A DNA stretch of 40,812 nt from a virus. The stretch spans positions 1-40,812 of IMG/VR virus record IMGVR_UViG_3300044617_000798. The stretch is one strand, 5' to 3'. Shown one piece after another: positions 28,541 through 36,559 of this stretch. A program made the translations under genes and the position numbers. Numbering within the stretch: the first letter of the stretch is position 1; every line of letters starts with the position of its first letter. Below the pieces are notes generated by a model. It did no database searches and was not told where the DNA came from. It was given only the letters and a program-made list of their open reading frames with translations.

Positions 28541-28546
28541 ACATAC

Positions 28547-28744
28547 GCGGACAACCTTGGTCCGTATTTCACGAGGTAGGCGCCGCTTCGAATTCCTGCT
28601 TTGCTCCGTTCACTGGAAACGCTGTACACTATCACCTCATCCCAAATGGGGCGATTGTTCTAGCGGATGGGGTGCAGATTGAACCTCTGTACACGGTGTG
28701 CAGAGTTTCGAGCGGACTGAGCGGACGGCCAACCTTGGTCCGTA
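28547..28744. repeat. Duplicated 14-bp element in the integrase/excisionase gap
   Basis: AACCTTGGTCCGTA occurs identically at 28553-28566 and 28731-28744, 178 bases apart. Each is preceded by GCGGAC, so both sit in an inverted GGAC...GTCC arrangement. Such paired sites flanking a central region are what integrase arm-binding sites look like, so this is a candidate for attP arms. Core att sequence not identified. Confidence 0.6.
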
Positions 28745-28776
28745 CCCTTGAGCCGAAAACTTGAACGTCTGTACAC
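28622..28776. promoter_or_regulatory. Three CTGTACAC operator-like repeats
   Basis: CTGTACAC at 28622-28629, 28687-28694 and 28769-28776, each preceded by a GAA(M)C-type stretch (GAAACG, GAACCT, GAACGT). The middle copy is part of a 21-base near-perfect dyad, CTCTGTACAC-G-GTGTGCAGAG (28685-28705). The last copy overlaps the -10 of the integrase promoter, and the first coincides with another possible TACACT -10. A repressor site set controlling int is the natural reading; the binding protein is unknown. Confidence 0.6.
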
Positions 28777-28777
28777 T
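28748..28777 (+). promoter_or_regulatory. Integrase promoter
   Basis: TTGAGC (28748-28753), 18-base spacer, TACACT (28772-28777) on the plus strand. The start would lie near 28784, giving a ~37-base leader with GAGGAG eight to nine bases before the integrase ATG. The -10 overlaps a CTGTACAC repeat. Confidence 0.5.
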
Positions 28778-28820
28778 ACCCGCTAGGATCGCCCCTCAAA
28801 CACCAAAGAGGAGAGCGAAG

Positions 28821-29795
28821 ATGCAGCTGAAAGACCTGTTGATTGACCGATTTGCCCCACACAAGGACCTGTGCGACCGGACGGTGACGATGTACGTGGC
28901 GACGCTGGCCCGCCTAAGAGACTTTCTGGGGCGGGAGCCGACCGTGGACGACCTCGACGATCTGACGATCGCCAAGTTTCTGCGGTGGCGGCGTGTCACC
29001 CAGCACTCACGGTGGAAGCTGATCAGCCCGGCGTCTTTGGCGAAAGACTCAGCCCACATCCGCACACTGTGGAACTGGCTGGCCAAGAAGCGTTGGAAGC
29101 GGTCGGACGGCCAGATGATCGAGTTCCCAGACTACGCAAGGCCGAAGGTGCCGAAGCCTGTACCGAAGGCCTACAAGGCCGAGGAGCTCGTGCGGCTGGT
29201 GGAGGTTGGCAGGCAGAGGAAGGGAATGGTGTCGGGAAAGCCTGCCGCCTGGTACTGGCCGACGAACATCATGGCCATGTTCCAGACCGGCGAGAGGATC
29301 GGTGCCATCTTGCAGATCCGCTGGTCGGAGGTGGACCTCGAGCGGCACACTCTCACGTTCCTTGCAGCCACCCGCAAGGGCCACAGGGAGACGATTACAC
29401 GGCCGATCACGCCAGACCTAGCAAAGATGCTGGCTGCCCAGAAAGGCCCGCCAGAGGCTCGCGTATGGCCTTGGCTGGACGACCGGGAGCCGCTGTCTGC
29501 CTACAACAGCCTGCGGGTGCTCTGCCGGGTGGCTGGCGTGCCATACAAGCCGTTCCATGCCATCCGCAAATCGACGGCCAGCTACCTCAAGCGGGCCGGG
29601 ATCTCAGCGAAGCGGCAACTAGGCCACTCCTCGGAGGAAATGGCCGAGAACCACTACTACGACGAGGAAATCACGGGCCGGGAATCCAACCTCGGCTACC
29701 TGCCCGACATCGACAGGCCCCATGATCCAGGTGCCAAGCAGAAGAAGCTTCCACCTGGCGGAGAGGAATCTACGGGCGACAAGCCAGCAACCTAA
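28821..29795 (+). CDS. int: Tyrosine recombinase (integrase)
   Basis: 324-aa protein, start ATG 28821 with GAGGAG upstream (MQLKDLLIDRFAPHKDLCDR). N-terminal core-binding domain (residues ~15-105) with YVATLARLRDFLGREPTVDD and SLAKDSAHIRTLWNWLAKKR. Catalytic domain carries Arg in FQTGERIGAIL (R159), Lys in ATRKGHRE (K186), HxxR in PFHAIRKSTA (H246, R249), His in RQLGHSSEEM (H269) and the nucleophile in AENHYYDEE (Y279 or Y280). All six positions are present, so it should be active. It is the only plus-strand gene and marks the phage as temperate. The layout resembles integrases of planctomycete prophages, an impression only. Confidence 0.95.
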   Translation: MQLKDLLIDRFAPHKDLCDRTVTMYVATLARLRDFLGREPTVDDLDDLTIAKFLRWRRVTQHSRWKLISPASLAKDSAHIRTLWNWLAKKRWKRSDGQMIEFPDYARPKVPKPVPKAYKAEELVRLVEVGRQRKGMVSGKPAAWYWPTNIMAMFQTGERIGAILQIRWSEVDLERHTLTFLAATRKGHRETITRPITPDLAKMLAAQKGPPEARVWPWLDDREPLSAYNSLRVLCRVAGVPYKPFHAIRKSTASYLKRAGISAKRQLGHSSEEMAENHYYDEEITGRESNLGYLPDIDRPHDPGAKQKKLPPGGEESTGDKPAT

Positions 29796-29806
29796 CGGCA
29801 GACGGC

Positions 29807-29842
29807 GAGCGGCGCGGGGAAAGGATAAAACCCGCGCCGCTC
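29807..29842. terminator. Hairpin between converging genes
   Basis: A perfect 12-bp GC-rich stem (29807-29818 with 29831-29842) around a 12-base purine-rich loop lies between the integrase end and the end of the 29878-30093 gene. It could stop transcription from both sides, but no T run follows on either strand, so factor-independent termination would be weak. Confidence 0.55.
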
Positions 29843-29877
29843 GAGCCGCCGCCCGGATCAAGTGTCTCGTTCTGTGG

Positions 29878-30093
29878 CTACTTGCTCGTTTCTCGCGTTC
29901 GCTCCAGCAGGCCGCATAGTGCAGTCTTGAACTCCAGCCACGTTCTCCGCACAAAGCCGTCTTTCGGATCGTTGTGTGCGATGAATGAGATGGCAACTCG
30001 TTCAGCCCGAGTGAGCGACGGCCCGCCGCACACCGGACACTTCTCCACAGAACCAGTCGATGCAGCGGACGGCCCTGCTACGTCATGCGTCAT
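29878..30093 (-). CDS. Zinc-knuckle small protein
   Basis: 71-aa protein starting MTHDVAGPSAASTGSVEKCP. One CPVCGG knuckle at the N-terminal third is followed by a helical, charged end (RVAISFIAHNDPKDGFVRRT, then WLEFKTALCGLLERTRE). Start overlaps the preceding stop by 11 bases. It is the last gene of the long minus-strand unit before the hairpin and integrase. Function unknown. Confidence 0.6.
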   Translation of the reverse strand: MTHDVAGPSAASTGSVEKCPVCGGPSLTRAERVAISFIAHNDPKDGFVRRTWLEFKTALCGLLERTRETSK

Positions 30094-30835
30094 GGTGAGT
30101 CCTCCGGTGGCCGCCGTTGATCTTTCCGTGTTCTTCTCGGTGCAACAGCAGTGCCAGCAGGCTGTACGAGGCCAGGTCGAAGAGGTTGTCCTCCAGCGAC
30201 TCGTTCTCCAGCCGGCCAGTGACGTTGTAGGTCGCCAACCTGGTGACCTTGTCGCTCAGCCGCACCATGGCCGCTTTCCAAGCTGGGATCCCGACGAACT
30301 TGGCACCGTTGCGGATGTTGGCCAACGGGTCACTGCCACTCGGGCACCCATAGTCAGAGGATTTTCTCCGGTGCATGTCCTTGATTGCGTCGCAGAGGTC
30401 GTAGAACGCTTGGCTGGTCGGGTGCACGTCCGACTTGAGCAGCGACGAGCCGAGGAACCGCTCGGCGGCGTACTTCTCGGCGCTCGCCTGCGTGATCTCG
30501 CGCCACCGCTCCGGCGCTTTGTCTTCTGGCGTGTGGCACTTGCCACCGTCGCAGCAGCCGCCAGATGTGTTTCGCATCCAGTCGGCGAACTCGCCACCAG
30601 CAGCGTCGGTCTCGTCGACGCTGGGCTGGCCGGCCAGCCGGTTCTCGACAGCTTCACGCAGTGCAGCATTGGAGTTTTCGAGATCTGTAAGAATTCCTTG
30701 CATCTTTTTCCTTTCGATGAGAAGTCTGGCGACATCGGCCGCCAGTGATCCTGCTGTGCCAGTCCACTGTCCTTGGTACCGATACGCTCGTTTGCGAGCC
30801 TCGGCGATGTAGTCGTCGCTCAAGTCGTAAACCAT
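30083..30835 (-). CDS. Nucleotide-modification-associated domain (Nmad1/DUF1599-like) protein
   Basis: 250-aa protein starting MVYDLSDDYIAEARKRAYRY. The N-terminal ~45 residues (ARKRAYRYQGQWTGTAGSLA) look like a separate small phage module. The C-terminal ~100 residues carry the family core: DMHRRKSSDYGCPSGSDPLA, then NIRNGAKFVGIPAWKAAMVR and LSDKVTRLATYNVTGR with LEDNLFDLASYSLLALLL. This DYG...K..R...ED...DLA.Y pattern occurs in MazG-like/DUF1599 proteins of phages, linked to nucleotide pools or base modification. An internal ATG at 30703 has its own AAAGGA, so a shorter 206-aa form is possible. Substrate unknown. Confidence 0.7.
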   Translation of the reverse strand: MVYDLSDDYIAEARKRAYRYQGQWTGTAGSLAADVARLLIERKKMQGILTDLENSNAALREAVENRLAGQPSVDETDAAGGEFADWMRNTSGGCCDGGKCHTPEDKAPERWREITQASAEKYAAERFLGSSLLKSDVHPTSQAFYDLCDAIKDMHRRKSSDYGCPSGSDPLANIRNGAKFVGIPAWKAAMVRLSDKVTRLATYNVTGRLENESLEDNLFDLASYSLLALLLHREEHGKINGGHRRTHHDA

Positions 30836-30838
30836 GCG

Positions 30839-31909
30839 TCAACGCGTCCGTAGGTCGCGGTCGCAGAACAGCGGATACGCACGCGTCACCTCGTTGCGGC
30901 CGTGGTCGATGATTGCCATGCCCTGGCATGGCCTCTCTGGAGAGGCGACCCTCTCAGCGTATGGGCTGTGTCCAATCACGCTCCCGTTCGCCACGTAGCG
31001 TGCACCACGCAGCCAGCCGAACGAGTGGTAGTGGCCAAAGATGGTCAAGTGAGCCTTGCGTCCCGCGTCCCACCGGGCGATGGCCTTAGAGGCCGGTAGG
31101 GCCAGACCGTAGACACCACCAGCGAACCGGATGGAGTGCCCATGGGTCGTGCGGACGAGGAACCCGTCGAGGTCGACGTAGCCTAGGTGGCCCTCGGCGA
31201 TCTTCCATTGCACGTTCTTATTCTTCTCCTCGCGGGCCAGCGTGAAAAACATCAACTGCTCCCACGAGTGGTCGAGCTCCGTGGCAATGCGGTTTTTCTC
31301 TGTGGATCTTCCGTGGTTGCCTGCGTTGGTGGCGACCACCACTTCGTCGGCGTGCTGAGCCACGTTGTCGATGAGTCCACGCAGCCGCTCGGCGATCCAC
31401 CGCGTGGCGTTCATGGGCGAAAGCTGGGCCACTTCGACGCAATCCGGGTGGATGTGGCCCGTGATGAAGTCGCCGCCCAGCCAAATCAGCACGCGGCGGA
31501 TATCGGCCTGGTTGCGTTCGTGGTGCAGGCAATCCAGAAACCGCTCCTCGAGCTCGGCGAGCCGGGCCTGGCATACGTCAAGCGAGTAGTCGTTTTCACC
31601 GTTGACGGTCTCGGGAAGTACGCGCTCTTCGCAGTGCACGTCCGACAGCATGAGGATCGCCGTGGCGGAGTGCTTGGCCCGCTTCTTGCCTTTGACAACC
31701 TTGGTCAAGGCGACCGGCTGCACGCCCTGGAGCGACGATATAGCGTCGGCCCGCTCGCGTTCCCGGTCGATCTGCGACAAGGCGGCCTTGTACCGATTTC
31801 GGTACGAGGCCAGCTCCGACCGCAGCCGTGCGATCTCGGCATCGGTGGCGAGTTGTGACGCGGCGGCCAGGTCGCTGGCAACCTCGTCTTTCAGGCTACG
31901 TCGAGCCAT
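30839..31909 (-). CDS. Calcineurin-like metallophosphoesterase
   Basis: 356-aa protein, start ATG 31909-31907 with GGAG seven bases upstream. An N-terminal coiled coil (~1-65) is followed by the metallophosphoesterase motifs in order: LMLSDVHCEE (D90, H92), IWLGGDFITG (G145-G-D147), NAGNHGR (N198, H199), THGHS (H256, H258) and IFGHYHSFG (H293, H295). All metal ligands are present. Relatives occur in several phage groups and are usually of unknown substrate (nucleotide, DNA end or nucleoprotein). Position near the Nmad1-like gene is compatible with nucleotide metabolism. Confidence 0.85.
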   Translation of the reverse strand: MARRSLKDEVASDLAAASQLATDAEIARLRSELASYRNRYKAALSQIDRERERADAISSLQGVQPVALTKVVKGKKRAKHSATAILMLSDVHCEERVLPETVNGENDYSLDVCQARLAELEERFLDCLHHERNQADIRRVLIWLGGDFITGHIHPDCVEVAQLSPMNATRWIAERLRGLIDNVAQHADEVVVATNAGNHGRSTEKNRIATELDHSWEQLMFFTLAREEKNKNVQWKIAEGHLGYVDLDGFLVRTTHGHSIRFAGGVYGLALPASKAIARWDAGRKAHLTIFGHYHSFGWLRGARYVANGSVIGHSPYAERVASPERPCQGMAIIDHGRNEVTRAYPLFCDRDLRTR

Positions 31910-32157
31910 GTCAGAACTCCTTGCCACCCGATATCACTGATGCCACGAGAACGCAGGTTGTTGCTGATGGTGCGGGCCAGCGTCTTCTTGCGGGTGCCCA
32001 GCTCGCCTGACTGCCACGCAGCTTTGATCGCACTGAGTTCTGCGAGGTGCTCCGGTGCGACTCGTTCCCACCACGACGGAGGTCCATGCCGCACCTCAGC
32101 CATCTCCCGGCGAACGGCGTCGAGCAGGCCGCCGCCGCTTGGGCTTTTCTTCGTCAA
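31891..32157 (-). CDS. Small helical phage protein
   Basis: 88-aa protein, preferred start TTG 32157-32155 with AAGGAG seven bases upstream; an internal ATG at 32103 lacks a Shine-Dalgarno. It reads MTKKSPSGGGLLDAVRREMA, then WWERVAPEHLAELSAIKAAW and KKTLARTISNNLRSRGISDI. The 'AEL..IK..W..GE...KK.LAR.I..NL..RGI' pattern is common in small phage proteins of unknown function, possibly DNA-binding. It overlaps the phosphoesterase start by 19 bases. Confidence 0.65.
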   Translation of the reverse strand: MTKKSPSGGGLLDAVRREMAEVRHGPPSWWERVAPEHLAELSAIKAAWQSGELGTRKKTLARTISNNLRSRGISDIGWQGVLTWLDVA

Positions 32158-32287
32158 GGGTCGTCTCCTTTACGTGGATCCAGCCATCCTCATCCGGGAT
32201 GCCGCCGCCGCCACAATCCTCGTCATCATCGAGCTCGGGCGGCAGGATGACCGCGTCGGGCTTCGGCTGATGCTTGGCGCGTCCCAT
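32096..32287 (-). CDS. Possible acidic small protein
   Basis: 63-aa frame from ATG 32287 (MGRAKHQPKPDAVILPPELD) with an acidic Gly-rich middle (DDDEDCGGGGIPDEDGWIHV) and a basic tail. It fills a 150-base gap but overlaps the next gene by 62 bases, and its Shine-Dalgarno is weak. The composition looks protein-like. Real or not cannot be settled by eye. Confidence 0.4.
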   Translation of the reverse strand: MGRAKHQPKPDAVILPPELDDDEDCGGGGIPDEDGWIHVKETTLDEEKPKRRRPARRRSPGDG

Positions 32288-32308
32288 CCACCCAGCGTGG
32301 CAGGGCCG

Positions 32309-32764
32309 TCAAGCGACCGGATGCCACTTGCCCGCCGGGCAGGCTTGGTCGGCCCAGGACAGCTTGCTGACGTAGCCCGCCACCCTCGACACCGGGCATC
32401 CGCAGAGGTTGCAGGCGTTGTTCTCCAGATGCTCGCACTTGAGGCATATGTCGTGCCGCCGGATGATCTCGGCGTCGGACGCCATCGGCATGCCTGCGGC
32501 GACGTGCGATACGGCGGCGGATGCGAGATTTCGCACCTTGGTCAGAAACGAGGGCGTGCCGTGTCTGGAAAGCTGCGTTGCTACGGCCGCGTCTTCCACG
32601 CTGTAACCCGGCTTCAGCATCCTCGGATACCACGGGCTTTCAGTGTCGACGATCCACTCGTCGGCAGCCCGCGAGACAACGCACGGCATCACTTCTGCCA
32701 GCGTGTAGCCTCGCTCGGCGCAACGCTCTTCAAGGTGCTCGCGGCGGCAACTGACTGTGTTCAC
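32309..32764 (-). CDS. Zinc-binding virion-region protein
   Basis: 151-aa protein, start GTG 32764-32762 overlapping the upstream stop (GTGA). N-terminus CRREHLEERCAERGYTLAEV is helical. The C-terminal third has a metal-binding cluster, HDICLKCEHLENNACNLCGC, then SWADQACPAGKWHPV. This cluster with trailing 'CP..KW' is widespread in phage accessory proteins located near tail genes. Function unknown. Coupled to 32761-33384. Confidence 0.65.
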   Translation of the reverse strand: MNTVSCRREHLEERCAERGYTLAEVMPCVVSRAADEWIVDTESPWYPRMLKPGYSVEDAAVATQLSRHGTPSFLTKVRNLASAAVSHVAAGMPMASDAEIIRRHDICLKCEHLENNACNLCGCPVSRVAGYVSKLSWADQACPAGKWHPVA

Positions 32765-33384
32765 GGCAGCGGGTTGTCCAACGAGTTTATGTGGCAGTAC
32801 GGGCTGGGCGGCGACGAATACTCGCCGCTCAACTCAGAGCGAATCAGAGAAAAGCCATCCTTTTGCTTGGTCGGCACCTGCGGACTTCCAAGAAGGTAAG
32901 CAAACCAATCAGGGTCGCCCGAGGCTGGAATATAAGACTCCGACAACTCGCGACCACCGCCGGGAATGTTTGAAAGCCCAGATCCTCGGTTGAATATTGT
33001 GGGCTGACGCGACGGGATATACGGGCTGGGTTCTCCACCCAGCAATCCACGACTCGGAGAATTTGCTGGACTCCTATTACCATACGAACCCGGCGGATAT
33101 CTTGGCCCGCCCGTAACCGAAGGAAGCGAAGCCTCCGGGTATCCCGGACAAAGCGACAGCGCGTCTGCAACCACGTGCCCGTCGACAAGTCGCCCAGGAG
33201 GCGCGGGCGTTCCGGACGGGTCCATGATTGCAAAGTCTTGATCTTGCGGCGTCAGAACGTATTGGTTGACTCCAAATGTTGGAATGTCCCAGTCGTAGTA
33301 TGTGAAGTAGCGGTAAAACTTGTTCGTGCCGTCAAACGCACGAAACGCTGGGCAGCACCTCGGCAGGCAACACGGGCAAACCAT
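32761..33384 (-). CDS. Cys/Pro-rich hypothetical protein
   Basis: 207-aa protein starting MVCPCCLPRCCPAFRAFDGT. Six cysteines in the first 12 residues are followed by aromatic-rich sequence (FYRYFTYYDWDIPTFGVNQY) and a disordered Pro/Gly/Ser region (GGPRYPPGSYGNRSPANSPS). No family recognised. It lies one base after the preceding gene. Probably a virion or fibre-associated protein by context. Confidence 0.55.
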   Translation of the reverse strand: MVCPCCLPRCCPAFRAFDGTNKFYRYFTYYDWDIPTFGVNQYVLTPQDQDFAIMDPSGTPAPPGRLVDGHVVADALSLCPGYPEASLPSVTGGPRYPPGSYGNRSPANSPSRGLLGGEPSPYIPSRQPTIFNRGSGLSNIPGGGRELSESYIPASGDPDWFAYLLGSPQVPTKQKDGFSLIRSELSGEYSSPPSPYCHINSLDNPLP

Positions 33385-33385
33385 G

Positions 33386-34045
33386 TCACAGCTCCAGCGT
33401 GATGTAGGTTGCCGTGAACGTGCCTGAAAACACGGTCGCAGTCTGCGTGCTCGACATGGACAGGATCGTGGCGGTCTGCGTTATCCCGACTGTCCGCACT
33501 GCTGTCGTTGTCTTACTGACGGTGATGCTGCAATTGCTAGTATTTAGGACGGCGGAAACGTCCGTAATTGCGTTTACGTCTGGACCGACAGTAGCGAAAG
33601 AAATTGTCTGTGTAGCACCCGTGCCCATAAACGTGATGGTCTGCGTGCCCGTGGACATGATCGCCGTAGCGGTCATCAGCGGGAACGAGACGAGGTACCA
33701 CTGGGTATGGTCTTTGGCGATGTTTACGGTCCGGCTCGCGCCAGTGCTTTTCATCGCAGGCAGCGGCATGATGTGATTCATGACGCTGGCCGTGTTCGGC
33801 GTCGTTGTCTGGTTTCGGAAGGTCACAGTCCGCAGCGTGTTCAACTCCCACGCACCGCTGACCGTCGCCACCCGGAAAACCTTGCTAGACGAGCCGCCGA
33901 CACCTCTCGGCCCCCACTCCAGCGGCCCGAGGTCGCGGTTCCCGGCTTCCACCTCGCGAACGACCTTGCCGATCCGCTCAGCTGCGGGCTTCGTGAACGT
34001 CACTCGCTGCGTACCAGCGGATGCGCCGTCGGGTTTCTTTGCCAT
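33386..34045 (-). CDS. Virion-associated protein
   Basis: 219-aa protein starting MAKKPDGASAGTQRVTFTKP. The opening AERIGKVVREVEAGNRDLGP, then GVGGSSSKVFRVATVSGAWE is a recurrent N-terminus of phage structural proteins near fibre genes. The rest is Thr/Ser-rich beta repeats (TATAIMSTGTQTITFMGTGA). Cell-wall or virion surface location is inferred. The gene is downstream of the LamG-type fibre. Confidence 0.6.
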   Translation of the reverse strand: MAKKPDGASAGTQRVTFTKPAAERIGKVVREVEAGNRDLGPLEWGPRGVGGSSSKVFRVATVSGAWELNTLRTVTFRNQTTTPNTASVMNHIMPLPAMKSTGASRTVNIAKDHTQWYLVSFPLMTATAIMSTGTQTITFMGTGATQTISFATVGPDVNAITDVSAVLNTSNCSITVSKTTTAVRTVGITQTATILSMSSTQTATVFSGTFTATYITLEL

Positions 34046-34080
34046 GTGGGACTACCAGTAGCTCAGGATTCCCCGGCCAA

Positions 34081-36165
34081 TCACCCACTAGGAAACGCCG
34101 CTGTCGGCACGGTGATGGTAGAGCCGGTGTATCCACGATCGGCTCCGATCGTCACTCGCACGTCGTCGATGTAGCCATTTAGGATGTTCACGTTGTAAAG
34201 CGAGCCGATGTAAGCCGCAGTTGACGAAGGATAGTCCGTGGAGTCTGACCACGAGCTGCCTGCCTGTGTGCCGTTGAAATACATCCGCGTGGTGCCAGAC
34301 GAGCGAGCCACGGCGACGTGATGCCACGCACCCGCCGAGACGGTCCCGCCTGTAATGCGAGTCGCACCGGAAGCGTTTCCGCCTTGCACGACGTAGTAGG
34401 TAAGCACGCCGCTGCCAAGAAAGAGCACAGGGTGCGCAGTTACGTCTCCCGACCTTCCGTCGTACAAGCCAACGTAGTCTCCTGCATTGGAAACAAGATA
34501 CAGCCACATTTCGATAACAAAGTCGCTGGTGCCGAGTGCGGGCATGGCAACAGTTAGAGCATCGCCGCTGCCGTCGAAATACGCAGACTTTCCGCCCCAC
34601 TTGCTCTGGGTCGTTGATTGCGTGACGCTGCCGACCGCAGTGATCGTCTTAGGAGACGGTGACGAATCAACAAACGTCGCGCCGCTGCCGTCCATCCTGA
34701 GCAGAATCGCCACGTTGCTAAAAAACGGATCTTGTGCCCACGATGCCAACGCCGTCCGCCTCCAAGTGTTCGCGGCTGTGGCGACGTAAAGGTAGTCGGA
34801 ATCATACGCGATCTGCCCAGCCGTCCCTGTAGCCGTCGGCGACGCAGGCGCCGACAGCCACGAAATACCGCCACCACCGCCAGCCGCCGCGATCGTGATC
34901 GAGCTGCTGGCCGTGCTGACCGTCACACCAGCACCGCCGGTAATCGACACAGTGCCCGTCAGCCCGTTCAGCACCTGCACGTAATCGTGCGAGTGGCTGG
35001 CGGGAGCGGCTCCAACGTCTGCCGCGGAGGGCATCAAGTGCACGTGGTCGGCCCGCGACGCGTCTCCGCTCGTACCCGCCGAGGCTGTGCCCAGCGGCTG
35101 CGGCGTGGCACTGCTCACGACAATCCCGGACGTGCCGCCCGCAAACGCCACCGTGATCGACCCGGCCGCCGTGTCGCGGCTGAGCGTCATGCCAGCACCC
35201 TGGACCAGCACCGGGTCGACGATGCTGAAGCGGCTCGCCCAGCTGGCCGCCGTGCCGTCAGTGACCAGCGGCCCCGCCTTGCCGCCCTGTGCGGGCAAGC
35301 TGGTGTATCCAGCGATGTCGGCCGTGGAGTGCGTGTGGATCGACGCCGCGTAGTCGTGCGTGTGCCCGACCTGTGAGAACGATGCCGTGAGGCCCACAAC
35401 GTCGGCCGTGCTGTGCGTATGGGCCTGCGGTGCGAACGTCGACGGCACGCCGCTGAGCGCCGTGTAGCCAATGGTTGGGATGCGAGCGAGCGCGAGCACG
35501 CCGCTGGAAATCGCCGCGGCGTCGTGCGTGTGGCTGGCTGCCGCGAACGAGCTCGAGATACCGGTGATGTCTGCCGTGCCGTGCGTATGGGCCGCAGGTG
35601 CAAAGGTCGCCGGGACATTCTGCAGGCTCGTATACGAGCCGCTGGTGGCCACGGACGCCAGGCCGCTTACGTCAGCCGCTGCCAGCGAGATCGCACCCTG
35701 GCGGCCCGCCACGCTCTGCACCGGAGCAGCGGCCGCCGCCGCAGCCGTGAACGACACCACGTCGCTGGTCGAGTGCGTGTGGGCCGAGGGTCCGAACGTG
35801 GCCGGTACGTTGGCCAAGGCGGTGTACGAGATCGTCGGAATACGTGCGATGTCGAACGTACCAGCCGTCACGTCTGCGGCCTGCAGCTGCACCGCACCCA
35901 CACGCCCGGCCACCGACTGCACAGGAGCGAGGCTGGAGACAGCCGCCGTGCCGTAGCTTGAAATCGTGAACTGCGAGGCACTGGTGGAAATCGTGATACC
36001 GTCGCCCGCCGCCAGCTGAAACGTCCCGAAGGCGTTGGTTGCCGTGCCAGGAGCGACAACAAAGCCAGCCGGGCCGATGCCGCCGCCGACCTCGATCGAC
36101 ACGGCTGTGCCGCCCGACACGCTCACACCCGCAGCGGTGCTAGAGACAACGACGGAGATGCTCAT
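34081..36165 (-). CDS. Tail fibre with HTHxTxDI repeats and LamG-like C-terminus
   Basis: 694-aa protein, ATG overlapping the BppU-like stop (ATGA). N-terminus MSISVVVSSTAAGVSVSGGT resembles that of the collagen-like fibre at 4291-5091. The middle (~90-330) has about eight repeats around AHTHGTADITG, SHTHDAAAIS and YAASIHTHSTADI, typical trimeric fibre shafts. Linker DGTAASWASRFSIVDP and others lead to a C-terminal concanavalin/LamG-like domain (~490-694: AILLRMDGSGATFVDSSPSP, then WGGKSAYFDGSGDALTV and FVIEMWLYLVS). The latter probably binds a host glycan. This is the likely receptor-binding fibre. Confidence 0.85.
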   Translation of the reverse strand: MSISVVVSSTAAGVSVSGGTAVSIEVGGGIGPAGFVVAPGTATNAFGTFQLAAGDGITISTSASQFTISSYGTAAVSSLAPVQSVAGRVGAVQLQAADVTAGTFDIARIPTISYTALANVPATFGPSAHTHSTSDVVSFTAAAAAAAPVQSVAGRQGAISLAAADVSGLASVATSGSYTSLQNVPATFAPAAHTHGTADITGISSSFAAASHTHDAAAISSGVLALARIPTIGYTALSGVPSTFAPQAHTHSTADVVGLTASFSQVGHTHDYAASIHTHSTADIAGYTSLPAQGGKAGPLVTDGTAASWASRFSIVDPVLVQGAGMTLSRDTAAGSITVAFAGGTSGIVVSSATPQPLGTASAGTSGDASRADHVHLMPSAADVGAAPASHSHDYVQVLNGLTGTVSITGGAGVTVSTASSSITIAAAGGGGGISWLSAPASPTATGTAGQIAYDSDYLYVATAANTWRRTALASWAQDPFFSNVAILLRMDGSGATFVDSSPSPKTITAVGSVTQSTTQSKWGGKSAYFDGSGDALTVAMPALGTSDFVIEMWLYLVSNAGDYVGLYDGRSGDVTAHPVLFLGSGVLTYYVVQGGNASGATRITGGTVSAGAWHHVAVARSSGTTRMYFNGTQAGSSWSDSTDYPSSTAAYIGSLYNVNILNGYIDDVRVTIGADRGYTGSTITVPTAAFPSG

Positions 36166-36527
36166 GGTGCGAAGGCTCGCAGTGTGCCAGAGAGGTAGGT
36201 CCTGGTGACGAGGCCCGGCGAGACGCCACGCAGATACCAGCGGTAGGTCTGTGCCGACACAAGCGTCGAGGTCTGCAACTCAGTCAGCGAAAGGTTTAGC
36301 TGCCCGGCCGCAGCGTTGACCGTCGTGACGGCGAACGTGGCCGCGGTGGCGCCCTGCGTTGCGACGCCGGACGGGTTGACGAACGACACGCTCGTCGAAA
36401 CCTGGTAGACGATGGCCGTCCAAGTGAACCCGGTGGTGTCGATGCTCAGGTCGGCCAGCATGCCGAACTCATCGCCCACCGTGAGGGAGATATTGAGCGT
36501 GCCCGGAAGTGCAAGAAAATCTGCCAT
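36162..36527 (-). CDS. BppU-like fibre-anchor domain protein, copy 2
   Basis: 121-aa protein starting MADFLALPGTLNISLTVGDE. Similar in size, strand pattern and end (AQTYRWYLRGVSPGLVTRTY) to the 5088-5411 protein ([20 protein letters not shown]), and likewise located before a fibre gene. It matches the BppU N-terminal type ('GD.F.M..DLS.DTTGFTWTA'). Likely anchors the large fibre to the tail tip. Confidence 0.6.
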   Translation of the reverse strand: MADFLALPGTLNISLTVGDEFGMLADLSIDTTGFTWTAIVYQVSTSVSFVNPSGVATQGATAATFAVTTVNAAAGQLNLSLTELQTSTLVSAQTYRWYLRGVSPGLVTRTYLSGTLRAFAP

Positions 36528-36559
36528 AACGTCACCTTACTCGGTGTGTCGAAATGCTT

